Positions 50,236 through 58,938 of a stretch of 64,000 nucleotides of DNA are shown piece by piece. Each line of letters starts with the position of its first letter. Within the stretch, counting starts at the first letter, position 1. Made by a program: the position numbers and the translations under genes. The stretch is from Fontivita pretiosa. GTDB taxonomy: Bacteria > Planctomycetota > Phycisphaerae > Tepidisphaerales > Tepidisphaeraceae. The stretch spans positions 1,054,001 through 1,118,000 of the forward strand of contig NZ_CP191258.1 of the NCBI RefSeq assembly GCF_050410795.1. Reading direction: 5' to 3'. The notes beneath the pieces are model-generated. The model was not told the origin of the DNA and did no database searches. It saw only the letters and a program-made list of their open reading frames with translations.

Positions 50236-51366
50236 TTAACTTCCCCGCGGCAGCCGAAATCTGGCCAGATATACCTGAGTTGTCCTTCCATCCCGGCGGC
50301 TGGACCAGACCAGGTATCGGCCATCGGGAGAGATCACGGGCAGAACATCGGGCACGCCGGGCGGAGTGTGCGTGATCCGCGTCTTTCGCGAGCCGTCAGC
50401 ACGCATCAGGTAGATCTCGTAGTTGTCGTGACCGTGGGCACTGGTGGCATAGACGATGTGCCTGCCGTCGGGATGCCAGTATGGCCCCCAGTTCACGTGT
50501 TGATCGCGTGTGAGCTGTTTTTCGTTGGCGATTCCCCGGATGGCTCCGTCGGCCGAAAAAACCACATCCGCCACGAACACCTGAAGCAAGTCGTTGCCTT
50601 TACGATCGCTGCGATAGACGATGCGTCTGCCGTCAGGCGAGAAAAACGGCCCGCCGTCGTAACCGCGACTGAACGTGAGCTGCACCAGCCCACTGCCGTC
50701 GGCACGCATCGCGAACAGCTCCAGGTCGCCGGTTCGGTTCGAGCTGAACACGAGCCATTTTCCGTCCGGCGAGTAGGATGCTTCGGCGTCGTAGGCGTCG
50801 TTGTCGGTCAAACGATGCCGGGCCAGATCGACAATGGCGTTGGGTTCGGCGGCGGCGACGGCGCCCTGCCAGCCGTCGGCGCGATAGATCTCCATGCCAG
50901 CCGGAAAACTCCAGCGGTAATCCCGTCCCTGTCGCTGGTATCCTGCCGGCGGCTCGGTCGGATCTTCCTTGCCCGCGGTCGAACTGAAGATCAGCGAGTT
51001 TCCGTCCGGTGAAAAGTACCCACAGGTGTTGCGCGAGTTGGGCGGGCTGATGCGGATCGGACTGCCCAGGCCGACGATCTCCTGCGGCGCCACCGTGCTG
51101 GTTTGGGCCGTTCGCTGTCCGTATTTCACCGGCGCAACGTACATCTGGTAGTGCTGCTGGCCTTCGGGGATGGCCTGGAGAATCAGCCACTTCATGTCGG
51201 GCGAAAAATACGCCTCGCCGGCCCGGCTGAAGCCGAAAGTCAGTTGTGCGATATCCGAAAGCGAATCGGACTCGGCTTTGGTTGGGAAGGGATTGATCTC
51301 CCGCGCGCAGCCGCCGACGGCAGCGCACAGGATCGTCGTAGCCATCAGCCTGAGAAGCAGTCTCAT
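50236..51366 (-). CDS. TolB-like beta-propeller (PD40) lipoprotein
   Basis: 376 aa. Lipobox VGGC near residue 20. Five or more PD40 repeats: YFSPDMKWLI, YFSPDGNSLIFSS, SYSPDGKWLVFSSNRTG, FFSPDGRRIVYRSDRKG, VISPDGRYLVWSSRRDG. Probably an envelope-bound binding scaffold. Coupled to the upstream isomerase gene by a 4-base ATGA overlap. Confidence 0.88.
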   Translation of the reverse strand: MRLLLRLMATTILCAAVGGCAREINPFPTKAESDSLSDIAQLTFGFSRAGEAYFSPDMKWLILQAIPEGQQHYQMYVAPVKYGQRTAQTSTVAPQEIVGLGSPIRISPPNSRNTCGYFSPDGNSLIFSSTAGKEDPTEPPAGYQRQGRDYRWSFPAGMEIYRADGWQGAVAAAEPNAIVDLARHRLTDNDAYDAEASYSPDGKWLVFSSNRTGDLELFAMRADGSGLVQLTFSRGYDGGPFFSPDGRRIVYRSDRKGNDLLQVFVADVVFSADGAIRGIANEKQLTRDQHVNWGPYWHPDGRHIVYATSAHGHDNYEIYLMRADGSRKTRITHTPPGVPDVLPVISPDGRYLVWSSRRDGRTTQVYLARFRLPRGS

Positions 51367-52193
51367 ACGATCCCCGTCCCGGACAAGGCCTTTCTGGTCG
51401 CTTCCCAGGCACGTTTGGCGGCGTCCTGAGCGGAAAGGGCCTTGAGTTCGGGGCTGAAGACTTCCAGCGAGACCGGCCCGGCGTAGCCGGTCTGTTTCAG
51501 CGCCGCGATGAACTCAGGCAGATCCATCACGCCCTGGCCCGGCAGTCTGCGATTGAAGTCTTCCAGGGCATGGATCGGTCCGGGCGGCGCGTCGTTCAGG
51601 TGCACCAGCACGATGCGTTGAGCGGGAATCTGCGCGAGCCGCGAAAACGGCTCGCCGGCACAGTAGCAGTGGTAGCTGTCCACCAGCAGGCCGACGTTGG
51701 GGCCAATCTCGTCGGCAAGCTCCAGCATCTGTCCCGGCGTGAAAATGAATTCGTGAGCTCCACTGCGGCGATGGTGATACGGCGCGACAAACTCCAGCCC
51801 CAGCCGCAGCCCATGCTCGGCCAGCACCTGTGCAACCGGCCTGAGCTGCGCGACGTGCCAGTCCCAGTTCTGGCGGAAGGCAAGTTTCGAGGAGGGCAGC
51901 AGCCACGTGCAGCAGGAGTCGATCTTCAGCTCGGCGGCGAGGGCGGCGTGGCTCTTCAGCGTCTTGATACCGGCCTCGTGTTTGGCTGGATCGCGCCAGT
52001 CAAAGGGAACGCCCCAGCCGCCGAAGCGAAGTTTGTGTTTGGCGAACAGGTCGCGTAAAGCGTGGGCGCCGCGTTCGGCGGCATAGCCCAGATTAACGTC
52101 GGCGCCAGCGAAGCCCGCCTCTGCCGCCAGTTGGACAAACGCCTCCATGCCCATTCCCCCACCCGCAGTTGCTTGATTGAGGCAGATATACAT
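51363..52193 (-). CDS. Sugar phosphate isomerase/epimerase (AP-endonuclease-2 TIM barrel)
   Basis: 276 aa from ATG 52193. GLRLGLEFVAPYHHR, LLVDSYHCYCAGEPF, IVLVHLNDAPPG and GPVSLEVFSPEL match the xylose-isomerase-like TIM-barrel family with metal-binding Glu/Asp/His residues. Likely a sugar isomerase or epimerase; substrate unknown. Confidence 0.85.
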   Translation of the reverse strand: MYICLNQATAGGGMGMEAFVQLAAEAGFAGADVNLGYAAERGAHALRDLFAKHKLRFGGWGVPFDWRDPAKHEAGIKTLKSHAALAAELKIDSCCTWLLPSSKLAFRQNWDWHVAQLRPVAQVLAEHGLRLGLEFVAPYHHRRSGAHEFIFTPGQMLELADEIGPNVGLLVDSYHCYCAGEPFSRLAQIPAQRIVLVHLNDAPPGPIHALEDFNRRLPGQGVMDLPEFIAALKQTGYAGPVSLEVFSPELKALSAQDAAKRAWEATRKALSGTGIV

Positions 52194-52414
52194 GCCGGGG
52201 ATCATACCGCCGCCCGTGCCTTTGGCAAAAACGCCGCGACAAGTTTGTGCTCGCGATGCGCAGCGCGGGCGTCTATACTCTGACGCTGCGCGGGTGCTGC
52301 CGAAAGCTGGCCAGTACGCTGATGCGGCGCCGCGATCTCTCGGCTCAACGAGGCTGCGGCCGGTTTCTCCCGTTAACGGCGCAGCCATGACAATCAGTCG
52401 CAGGGATGCGGTCC

Positions 52415-53059
52415 ATGTCACTTGATGCGAAGGTGCGTAAACTACTCACGCACGCGCTGGAAACCGTCGACGAGCGAGGGCTGAAAGGGCCTCGCCTGAT
52501 CGATGATGCCCAGCGCCTCTGGCATCGCATCCAGCGATTCGTCGCAATGGACCTGGTCGCCGAACCAGACCTGGCGGCGCTGGAACTGGCCTGCTATGCG
52601 CTTCAGCTCCCGATGCGCCAAGCCAAGCCCCCCACCAGCGGAAAACTGGGACGCACCAATCTTCGCGAACGCGCCGAGCAGGCCGCCGAGCTGCTCGTCA
52701 GCACCGTCGGCGACACCGTGGACGAGGACCTGCTGGACCGCACCAGCCGCATCCTCCAGGAAACTCCACACCGCCAGCCCATGCTCGAAGACGCCCGGCT
52801 GCTGGCCGACGTGGTCAACCTGGAAGACTTCGGTGTTGTCGGGCTTGTGGGGCTGACCATCCAACTGGCTCTTCAGGGCGACGGGGTGAACCAGGTTGTC
52901 CAGGCTTGCGAAAAGCGCGAACAGTACAACTACTGGGACGCCCGCCTGAAAGACGGCTTCCACTTCGAGCCGATCCGGCAGATCGCCCGACGACGCCTGG
53001 CCACCGCGCGCCAGGTTGTGTCGATGCTCTCGACAGAGTTGAAAGAGGATCAAGCGTAA
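52415..53059 (+). CDS. Unrecognised helical protein (degenerate HD-domain-like)
   Basis: 214 aa. All-helical; RLWHRIQRFVAM, LLADVVNLEDFGVVGLVG and YYWDARL-like YWDARLKDGFHFEPIR blocks recall HD-type folds but the HD metal residues are not evident. ATG 52415 is preferred to 52406 because of an AGGG at 9 bases. Function unknown. Confidence 0.65.
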   Translation: MSLDAKVRKLLTHALETVDERGLKGPRLIDDAQRLWHRIQRFVAMDLVAEPDLAALELACYALQLPMRQAKPPTSGKLGRTNLRERAEQAAELLVSTVGDTVDEDLLDRTSRILQETPHRQPMLEDARLLADVVNLEDFGVVGLVGLTIQLALQGDGVNQVVQACEKREQYNYWDARLKDGFHFEPIRQIARRRLATARQVVSMLSTELKEDQA

Positions 53060-53087
53060 GCGACCCGCACGCCCGCTACTTCCATCG

Positions 53088-54371
53088 TCATCCTGGTGGT
53101 CCGGCTCCGACAGGTGGCCGGCCTTCGATCCAGACACCAATTGGTGTGCGCCGATCGCTCAGGATCGCGCCCAGCGGATCCTCACCATCGCTGCCAGCGA
53201 CGGGAAATGCCACCAGATCCGCGCGCTTGCCGACGGTCAGACTGCCGATCGAATCGTGCATCCCCAGCGCGCGGGCGGCGCGCACGGTGGCCAGTTGCCA
53301 CAGCGCCTGGCTGGGCATCTGCGGGGCGATCTGCTGAAGCAGCCGCAGGTCATCGACGATGTTCAAATCCGGCGAGCTGGCGCAACTGTCGGTGCCGACG
53401 GCCAGGTTGATGCCACGGGCGAGCATTTCCCGCCAGCGATGGGGCGGATGCCCGAAGTAGCGGTGCGTCCGCGGGCAGTAGACGACGCTTGCCCGCCCGC
53501 GCGACAGCAGCTCCAGATCGTTCTGGTCGCAGTAATTCACGTGTGCCAGCAGCGTGGGATACTCCAGCAGGCCGAGGGCGTGCGCCATGGCCACGGGCGT
53601 GCCGTCGCGGAAGGTTTCCACCGGCTCGGCCCAGGAGCCGATCTGTTCCCAGAGCTGTCGCAGCGGGCCGGAGTGATGCGTGATGAACTGCTGCTCTTCG
53701 ATGGTCTCGGCCAGATGCGTCGCCAACGGCAGGCGCCGCTGGCGGGCGATATGCAGGCATTGGCGGTAGCCGGGCAGATCAACCGTGTACGGCGCGTGAG
53801 GTGTCAGTCCGATGCGCAGCCTCGAGGACTCCATCGAGCCATCAACAGCGCGCGGCAGCAGCTCATCAAAGCGCCATCGTAATCGGGCCAGGCCAATCAC
53901 CTCTCCGAAGCTGACGGCCCGGATCGGTGAATCGCGCAGCAGCGGGCGCGTCACGTGCATCTGTTGCGAAATGTCACCGACGGTCGTGACTCCAAAGCGC
54001 AGGCACTGTTGGATCCCCACCTCAACGGCTTGGCGAATGGATTGCTCGGGGTCGGTAGCTGGCGGCGAGCCTTCGCGCATGCGCTGACGGATCGAAAGGA
54101 TCCACTCCGCGAAACTGCCCGGCGCCGAATCGCCGCAGGTGCAGGTCCTCAGCTCGAGGTGCGTGTGCGGGTTGACCAGCCCGGGAAGCAGGATCGCCTC
54201 GGGCAGATCCTGCCGGCAGGCGCCGTGCCCGTGATCGGCCAGAAGCTTGCGAGCCGGTCCGACAGCGACGATCCGCCCGTCCGCAATGACAACCGCTCCG
54301 TTGTGGATGATCGGCGCATCCATGGGCGCGACCCATGCCGCGGTCATCACCATCTTGCCGGAAGCTGCCAT
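53088..54371 (-). CDS. Amidohydrolase / deaminase (TrzN/SAH-deaminase-like)
   Basis: 427 aa metal-dependent hydrolase. GLVNPHTHLELR (HxH metal site), LTPHAPYTV, LATHLAETIEEQQF (His), VNYCDQNDLELLSRGRASVVYCPRTHRYFGH and VGTDSCASSPDLN (Asp) define the subtype-III amidohydrolase/deaminase fold. Substrate likely an aminopyrimidine or nucleoside-type base. Confidence 0.88.
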   Translation of the reverse strand: MAASGKMVMTAAWVAPMDAPIIHNGAVVIADGRIVAVGPARKLLADHGHGACRQDLPEAILLPGLVNPHTHLELRTCTCGDSAPGSFAEWILSIRQRMREGSPPATDPEQSIRQAVEVGIQQCLRFGVTTVGDISQQMHVTRPLLRDSPIRAVSFGEVIGLARLRWRFDELLPRAVDGSMESSRLRIGLTPHAPYTVDLPGYRQCLHIARQRRLPLATHLAETIEEQQFITHHSGPLRQLWEQIGSWAEPVETFRDGTPVAMAHALGLLEYPTLLAHVNYCDQNDLELLSRGRASVVYCPRTHRYFGHPPHRWREMLARGINLAVGTDSCASSPDLNIVDDLRLLQQIAPQMPSQALWQLATVRAARALGMHDSIGSLTVGKRADLVAFPVAGSDGEDPLGAILSDRRTPIGVWIEGRPPVGAGPPG

Positions 54372-54407
54372 GCGGACGTCGCTCTCCGTCTGCCAGGGGC
54401 CGGGGCC

Positions 54408-55115
54408 TTAGCCACCATTGTCGCACATCCTGCCGCCCTGCCTGGCGCGTGTGATGGCCGAGATGATCTGCTCATGCACCTGGACCGGTTTGGCAACCGT
54501 CTGCCAAAGCCCGATCGGAAGCGTCTGGTCGGAGGGGATGATCTCGATGGAGCCGACGCGAAGCAGGCGCTCGCGCGTGGTGTAAAGGATGCGGGTACGG
54601 GCGACTTTGCGAAGCGGGCAGTCGAAGATGTGCAGGCCGAAGACCCCGCAGATGCTCACGATCCGCATGTCCGTGAGCATGTACCATCGTCCCATCCAGC
54701 TCAGCACCGACCACATCAGCCGCCCGCCCAGCACGAAAATCCCCGCCTCCACCCAGGTCCGTACCTGTCCTGGCAACCGCTCGTCATACACGACCGCCGC
54801 CAGCACCACGATGCCGACCGCCGCCGCAAAGCGCAGCATGCTGAGGATGATGAACCACAGGGACGGCTTGAGCACCAGCAGGATGATCTCGCCGTCCTGA
54901 AGCACGTGGCGGCTGAGCAGCGCCGTCAGCGGCGTGGCGACGCCCGGTGAGGCGGTGGCCGTCTGAGCGTTAGACGCCTGCTGCGCAAGACACGGAGCAC
55001 CTCGCCACACCAGCAGCCGAGCCACCCACGCCCGCAACCACAAACCGGCGGCCTCAAGCCTCCGCCTGCCGCCCTGGTGCCTTTGTGCGCTCGTGACTGT
55101 GTCCGCCTGCTTCAT
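54408..55115 (-). CDS. Bacterial PH-domain (DUF304-like) membrane protein
   Basis: 235 aa. Two TM segments (SLWFIILSMLRFAAAVGIVVLA, AGIFVLGGRLMWSVLSW) precede a bPH2-like domain (YMLTDMRIVSICGVFGLHIFDCPLRKVARTRILYTT). The 5' 60 codons are Arg/Ala-rich and lie over repeat-like DNA, so the true start may be later. Overlaps hpt by 4 bases. Confidence 0.72.
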   Translation of the reverse strand: MKQADTVTSAQRHQGGRRRLEAAGLWLRAWVARLLVWRGAPCLAQQASNAQTATASPGVATPLTALLSRHVLQDGEIILLVLKPSLWFIILSMLRFAAAVGIVVLAAVVYDERLPGQVRTWVEAGIFVLGGRLMWSVLSWMGRWYMLTDMRIVSICGVFGLHIFDCPLRKVARTRILYTTRERLLRVGSIEIIPSDQTLPIGLWQTVAKPVQVHEQIISAITRARQGGRMCDNGG

Positions 55116-55702
55116 CTTGACTTCGATTCCGCCCGGCTGCCTTCGTACACCTCTTTTTTCAACGTCACGATATCGGGCAGATTGCGGTAGTAGTTATTGT
55201 AGTCCAGGCCATAACCCACCACGAACACATCGGGAATCTCAAAGCCGACATAATCGACCGGCACGCTCTTGGCCGCCGGGCGATCCTTGCGGAGCAGCAC
55301 GCAGGTTTTGACGGTCGCCGCCCCAAGCTCGTGCAGCAGGGGCACGACCAGCTTGATCGTTCCTCCGCTGTCGAGGATGTCGTCCACCAGCAACACGTGC
55401 CTTCCGCGGATGTCCCCGAGTTGATTGCCAAGCACCTGCGAGCCCTGCGTGCGAATGCTGGCTCCGGGATAGCTGCTGACCGTAATCAGCCCGATCCGCA
55501 TTTTGATCGGCAGGTGACGGATCAGGTCGCCGCAGAAGATCATCGCCCCGGTGAGGATCGGAACGATGGTGATCTCGGCATCTTCCATTCGCGGCGGGGA
55601 GTGATCCTCGGTGATCTGTTGCGCCAGCTCGCGGACCCGCGCGCTGATCTTGTCATGCGGGATCAGCACGCGCTCGATGTCCTGATACATGTCGCGGGAC
55701 AT
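55112..55702 (-). CDS. hpt: Hypoxanthine phosphoribosyltransferase
   Basis: 196 aa. VLLVDDILDSGGTIKLV is the PRPP-binding motif; ISARVRELAQQITEDH and VDYVGFEIPDVFVVGYGLDYNNYYRNLPDI are typical of Hpt. Salvages hypoxanthine/guanine with PRPP. Confidence 0.95.
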   Translation of the reverse strand: MSRDMYQDIERVLIPHDKISARVRELAQQITEDHSPPRMEDAEITIVPILTGAMIFCGDLIRHLPIKMRIGLITVSSYPGASIRTQGSQVLGNQLGDIRGRHVLLVDDILDSGGTIKLVVPLLHELGAATVKTCVLLRKDRPAAKSVPVDYVGFEIPDVFVVGYGLDYNNYYRNLPDIVTLKKEVYEGSRAESKSR

Positions 55703-55880
55703 ACCAGCCAGTCTACTTCATATCAGTCTGTGCGGGAATTGGAGTAAGCCGGGCAACTGCCCCTGTCACGGACAGCCCGCACGCACGCCCCCGGACATGA
55801 AGCAACCGGTTCTGCGAGATTCCGGCAGATTAGGCGTCATTTCCATCTTCCGCGCACAGATGTCCGTAATCGGATTTTTG

Positions 55881-55908
55881 TTGACAAGGCGACGCGCGAG
55901 GATAGCCT
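55881..55908 (+). promoter_or_regulatory. Possible promoter of the peroxiredoxin gene
   Basis: TTGACA (55881-55886), 16-base spacer, TAGCCT (55903-55908), about 50 bases before the ATG. The -35 is consensus, the -10 weak. Confidence 0.4.
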
Positions 55909-55960
55909 CGTCCGCTTCGGGATTGCTTTCGGGGGGCGGGCCATACGGAAGGAGGCTGCC

Positions 55961-56617
55961 ATGCTCCGGATCAATGATACGGCCCCCGATTTCACTGCCG
56001 AGACCTCGCAGGGGACCATTCGATTCCACGAATGGATCGGGGACGGTTGGGCCATCCTTTTCTCGCACCCCAAGGACTTCACGCCCGTCTGCACCACCGA
56101 GTTGGGCTACATGGCCGGGCTGGAGCCGGAATTCGCCAGGCGCAACTGCAAGATCATCGGCCTGAGCGTCGATCCGGTCGACAGTCACGCCAGGTGGATC
56201 AGCGACATCGAGCAGACGCAGGGGCATCGGGTCGGCTACCCGATGATCGGCGATCCGCAACTGAAGATCGCCAAGCTGTACAACATGCTCCCTGCGGACG
56301 CCGGGGAGAGCTGCCAGGGGCGGACCCCCGCCGACAACGCCACCGTCCGCACCGTCTTCGTCATCGGTCCGGACAAGAAGATCAAGCTGATGCTGGCGTA
56401 CCCCATGACCACCGGGCGGAACTTCGACGAGGTCTTACGGGTGCTGGATGCGATCCAGTTGACCGCCAGGCACAACGTCGCGACGCCCGCGAACTGGAAG
56501 CCCGGCGGGGAGGTCATCATCCCCACGTCCGTCTCCGACGAGGAGGCGCGCAAGAAGTTCCCCGGTGGCTGGAAGGCGCTCAGGCCGTACCTGCGCGTGG
56601 CGCCCCAGCCGAACTGA
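55961..56617 (+). CDS. 1-Cys (Prx6-type) peroxiredoxin
   Basis: 218 aa. HPKDFTPVCTTELGYMAGL carries the peroxidatic Cys; GLSVDPVDSHARWISDI and the long C-terminal domain ending with GWKALRPYLRV are Prx6-specific. Reduces peroxides in the cytosol. AAGGAGG lies upstream of the ATG. Confidence 0.95.
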   Translation: MLRINDTAPDFTAETSQGTIRFHEWIGDGWAILFSHPKDFTPVCTTELGYMAGLEPEFARRNCKIIGLSVDPVDSHARWISDIEQTQGHRVGYPMIGDPQLKIAKLYNMLPADAGESCQGRTPADNATVRTVFVIGPDKKIKLMLAYPMTTGRNFDEVLRVLDAIQLTARHNVATPANWKPGGEVIIPTSVSDEEARKKFPGGWKALRPYLRVAPQPN

Positions 56618-56679
56618 CGGCAACCCGCCGTATTCATCGCCTGCGCCAAAACGCGGAGCCTCGATTCCCGCCGCGACTG

Positions 56680-57531
56680 TTAGTAGTATCCCATCGACCG
56701 CAGCAGGCGTTTGAGGGCGTCGGCGCCGGCGAGAGTGGCTCGGCCGAGGAGGTTGCGGCCCAGGCCGCCGTCCAGGACATCCAGGGTGCCCGGGTCGCCA
56801 CCCCAGAGGATGTCGTTTCCATTGCCGCCCTCGAGCGTATCTTTGCCGGTCATGCCGACCAGCGCGTCGTTGCCGTCCTCGCCGCGGAGCGAATCGTTGC
56901 CCGCCACGCCGATGATCGTGTCGTTTCCCGCCCCGCCATAGACGACGTCGTTGTCGGCCCCGCCATCGATCAGGTCATCGCCCTCGAAGCCCCAGATGGT
57001 GTCATTGCCTGCCCCGCCGCGAATAATGTCATTGCCGGGCCAGGCGATGATCCCGTCGGCGCCATTGCCGCCGTTGAGGGTGTCGATGTTGCTGCCGCCC
57101 TCGATGCGGTCGATGCCGTCGCCGCCGTCGGCGAAGTTGCGGCCCTCCTTGGTGTAGATCGTGTCGTTGCCCTGCAGACCGTAGAGGATGTCGTTGTAGG
57201 CCCCGCCCGCCAGTGTGTCGTTGCCGATGTTCCCGTACATGTACACGAGGATTCGCATCGTGCCGAACTCCTCGTTAACAAACAGGGTGTCATTTCCGCT
57301 CAGGCCGTAAACGCTGATGCGTTTGACACTGGCGACAGGGAAGAGCTTTTCGGCCTGTCCGGCGATGTTCACGCGGATCTGCGTCCTGCCCGGCGCGTAT
57401 CCGACGAAGATCGTATCGTTTTTCACGTTATCGCCGCGGACGACCAGGTTGCCGCGGGCGTCGATCGCCGCCGACGCCAGCAACTGCCTTGATTCCAATG
57501 ACTCACACGCAACGAAGCTCCTGCGAAACAT
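56680..57531 (-). CDS. Secreted Ca-binding (hemolysin-type) repeat protein with LESRQLLA motif
   Basis: 283 aa from ATG 57531. The N-terminus FVACESLESRQLLA is the LEPRxLLS-like motif that planctomycete surface proteins carry near their start. More than eight GGxGxD-type nonapeptides follow (GNIGNDTLAGG, GLQGNDTIYT, GGAGNDTIWGFEGDDLIDGG and so on), which fold into a calcium-binding beta roll. Probable cell-surface or exported protein. Confidence 0.88.
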   Translation of the reverse strand: MFRRSFVACESLESRQLLASAAIDARGNLVVRGDNVKNDTIFVGYAPGRTQIRVNIAGQAEKLFPVASVKRISVYGLSGNDTLFVNEEFGTMRILVYMYGNIGNDTLAGGAYNDILYGLQGNDTIYTKEGRNFADGGDGIDRIEGGSNIDTLNGGNGADGIIAWPGNDIIRGGAGNDTIWGFEGDDLIDGGADNDVVYGGAGNDTIIGVAGNDSLRGEDGNDALVGMTGKDTLEGGNGNDILWGGDPGTLDVLDGGLGRNLLGRATLAGADALKRLLRSMGYY

Positions 57532-57775
57532 CGGACCTCCCAGGTTGTGATGTTGTGGCCGAACGCCGCGCGGCTGGCGACCGCGCACAGTTGTGCTCGG
57601 CGATGTCCTGTCTGATGCGTCCTGATACTCTACAGCAGGATTTTCCAGCCGAGGTATTCCAAAAACGTCCGGACAGGCTCGAGGTGGCCCGAGGCGCGCC
57701 GGCAGTACCTGCTATATCGGCCATGACGACCGATAAGGATGACCCACCCCCAAATACCCACTATCATCTCACGCC

Positions 57776-58906
57776 ATGAAAGATCCACGCTACCGTGATC
57801 TGGCCAACGTGCTGGTGCACCATTCGGCTCGCGTCAGGCCGGGCGACAAGGTGCTCATCGAAGCCTTAGACATTCCCACTGATTTCACGGTTACGCTGAT
57901 CAGGACCGTCGCCGACGCGGGCGGACTGCCGCTGGTCAGCACGTATCACCAGCCGATCCTGAGGGCGCTGTTTCAGTGCGCCTCGGAAGAGCAGATGAAG
58001 CTCATCGGGCTTGTCGAGCGGGAACGGATGCAAGCCGTGCAGTGCTACATCGGAGTCCGCGGCAGCCACAACATCTCCGAAATGTCGGATGTCCCGCGGG
58101 AAAAGATGGAACTGTACGAGCGGCTGTGGTGGAAGCCGGTGCACTCCGACTGCCGCGTGCCCAGGACACGGTGGGTCGTGCTCCGCTGGCCGCTGCCTTC
58201 CATGGCCCAGGCCGCCGGAATGAGCACCGAAGCGTTCGAGGACTTCTACTTCCGCGTCTGCGCCGGGGTGGACTATGGAAAAATGCGACAGGCGATGCAG
58301 CCGCTGATCGAGCTGATGTCGCGAACCGACCAGGTGCACATCACCGGCCCGGGCACCGACCTGACCTTCAGCATCAAGGGGATCGGCGCGGTCGGGTGCT
58401 GGGGCGAGCGGAACATTCCCGACGGCGAATGCTTTACCTGCCCGGTTCGCGACAGCGTCAACGGCACGATCCAGTTCAACACCGAGACGATGTACCGCGG
58501 CACCGTCTTCAGCAACATCAAGCTCACGCTCAAGGACGGCAGGATCACCACCGCCGCCGCGGACTCACCGGCTACTACCGTCAAGCTCAACGAGATCCTC
58601 GATTCGGACCAGGGCGCTCGCTACATCGGCGAGTGGAGCCTGGGGTTCAACCCCTACATCACCAGACCGATGCGCGACACGCTGTTTGACGAGAAGATCG
58701 CTGGCAGCTTTCACTTTACCCCTGGCCAGGCTTACGAGACCGCCGACAACGGCAACCGCAGCCAGATCCACTGGGACATGGTCTGCATCCAGCGCAGCGA
58801 CTGCGGCGGCGGGGAAGTTCACTTCGACGGCAAGCTCGTCCGCAAGGACGGGCTGTTTGTGCTGCCGGAGTTGCAGGGATTGAACCCTGATCGACTTGGG
58901 GTCTGA
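57776..58906 (+). CDS. M29-family aminopeptidase
   Basis: 376 aa. LVHHSARVRPGDKVLIEA, HITGPGTDLTFSIKG, NIPDGECFTCPVRDSVNGTIQF and LGFNPYITR..TLFDEKIAGSFHFTPGQAY are M29 (AmpS/PepS) landmarks including metal-ligand Glu and His residues. Cytosolic metalloaminopeptidase. Confidence 0.92.
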   Translation: MKDPRYRDLANVLVHHSARVRPGDKVLIEALDIPTDFTVTLIRTVADAGGLPLVSTYHQPILRALFQCASEEQMKLIGLVERERMQAVQCYIGVRGSHNISEMSDVPREKMELYERLWWKPVHSDCRVPRTRWVVLRWPLPSMAQAAGMSTEAFEDFYFRVCAGVDYGKMRQAMQPLIELMSRTDQVHITGPGTDLTFSIKGIGAVGCWGERNIPDGECFTCPVRDSVNGTIQFNTETMYRGTVFSNIKLTLKDGRITTAAADSPATTVKLNEILDSDQGARYIGEWSLGFNPYITRPMRDTLFDEKIAGSFHFTPGQAYETADNGNRSQIHWDMVCIQRSDCGGGEVHFDGKLVRKDGLFVLPELQGLNPDRLGV

Positions 58907-58938
58907 TTCGCACGCAGCAGCAAGGCCATGCTGCTGAG

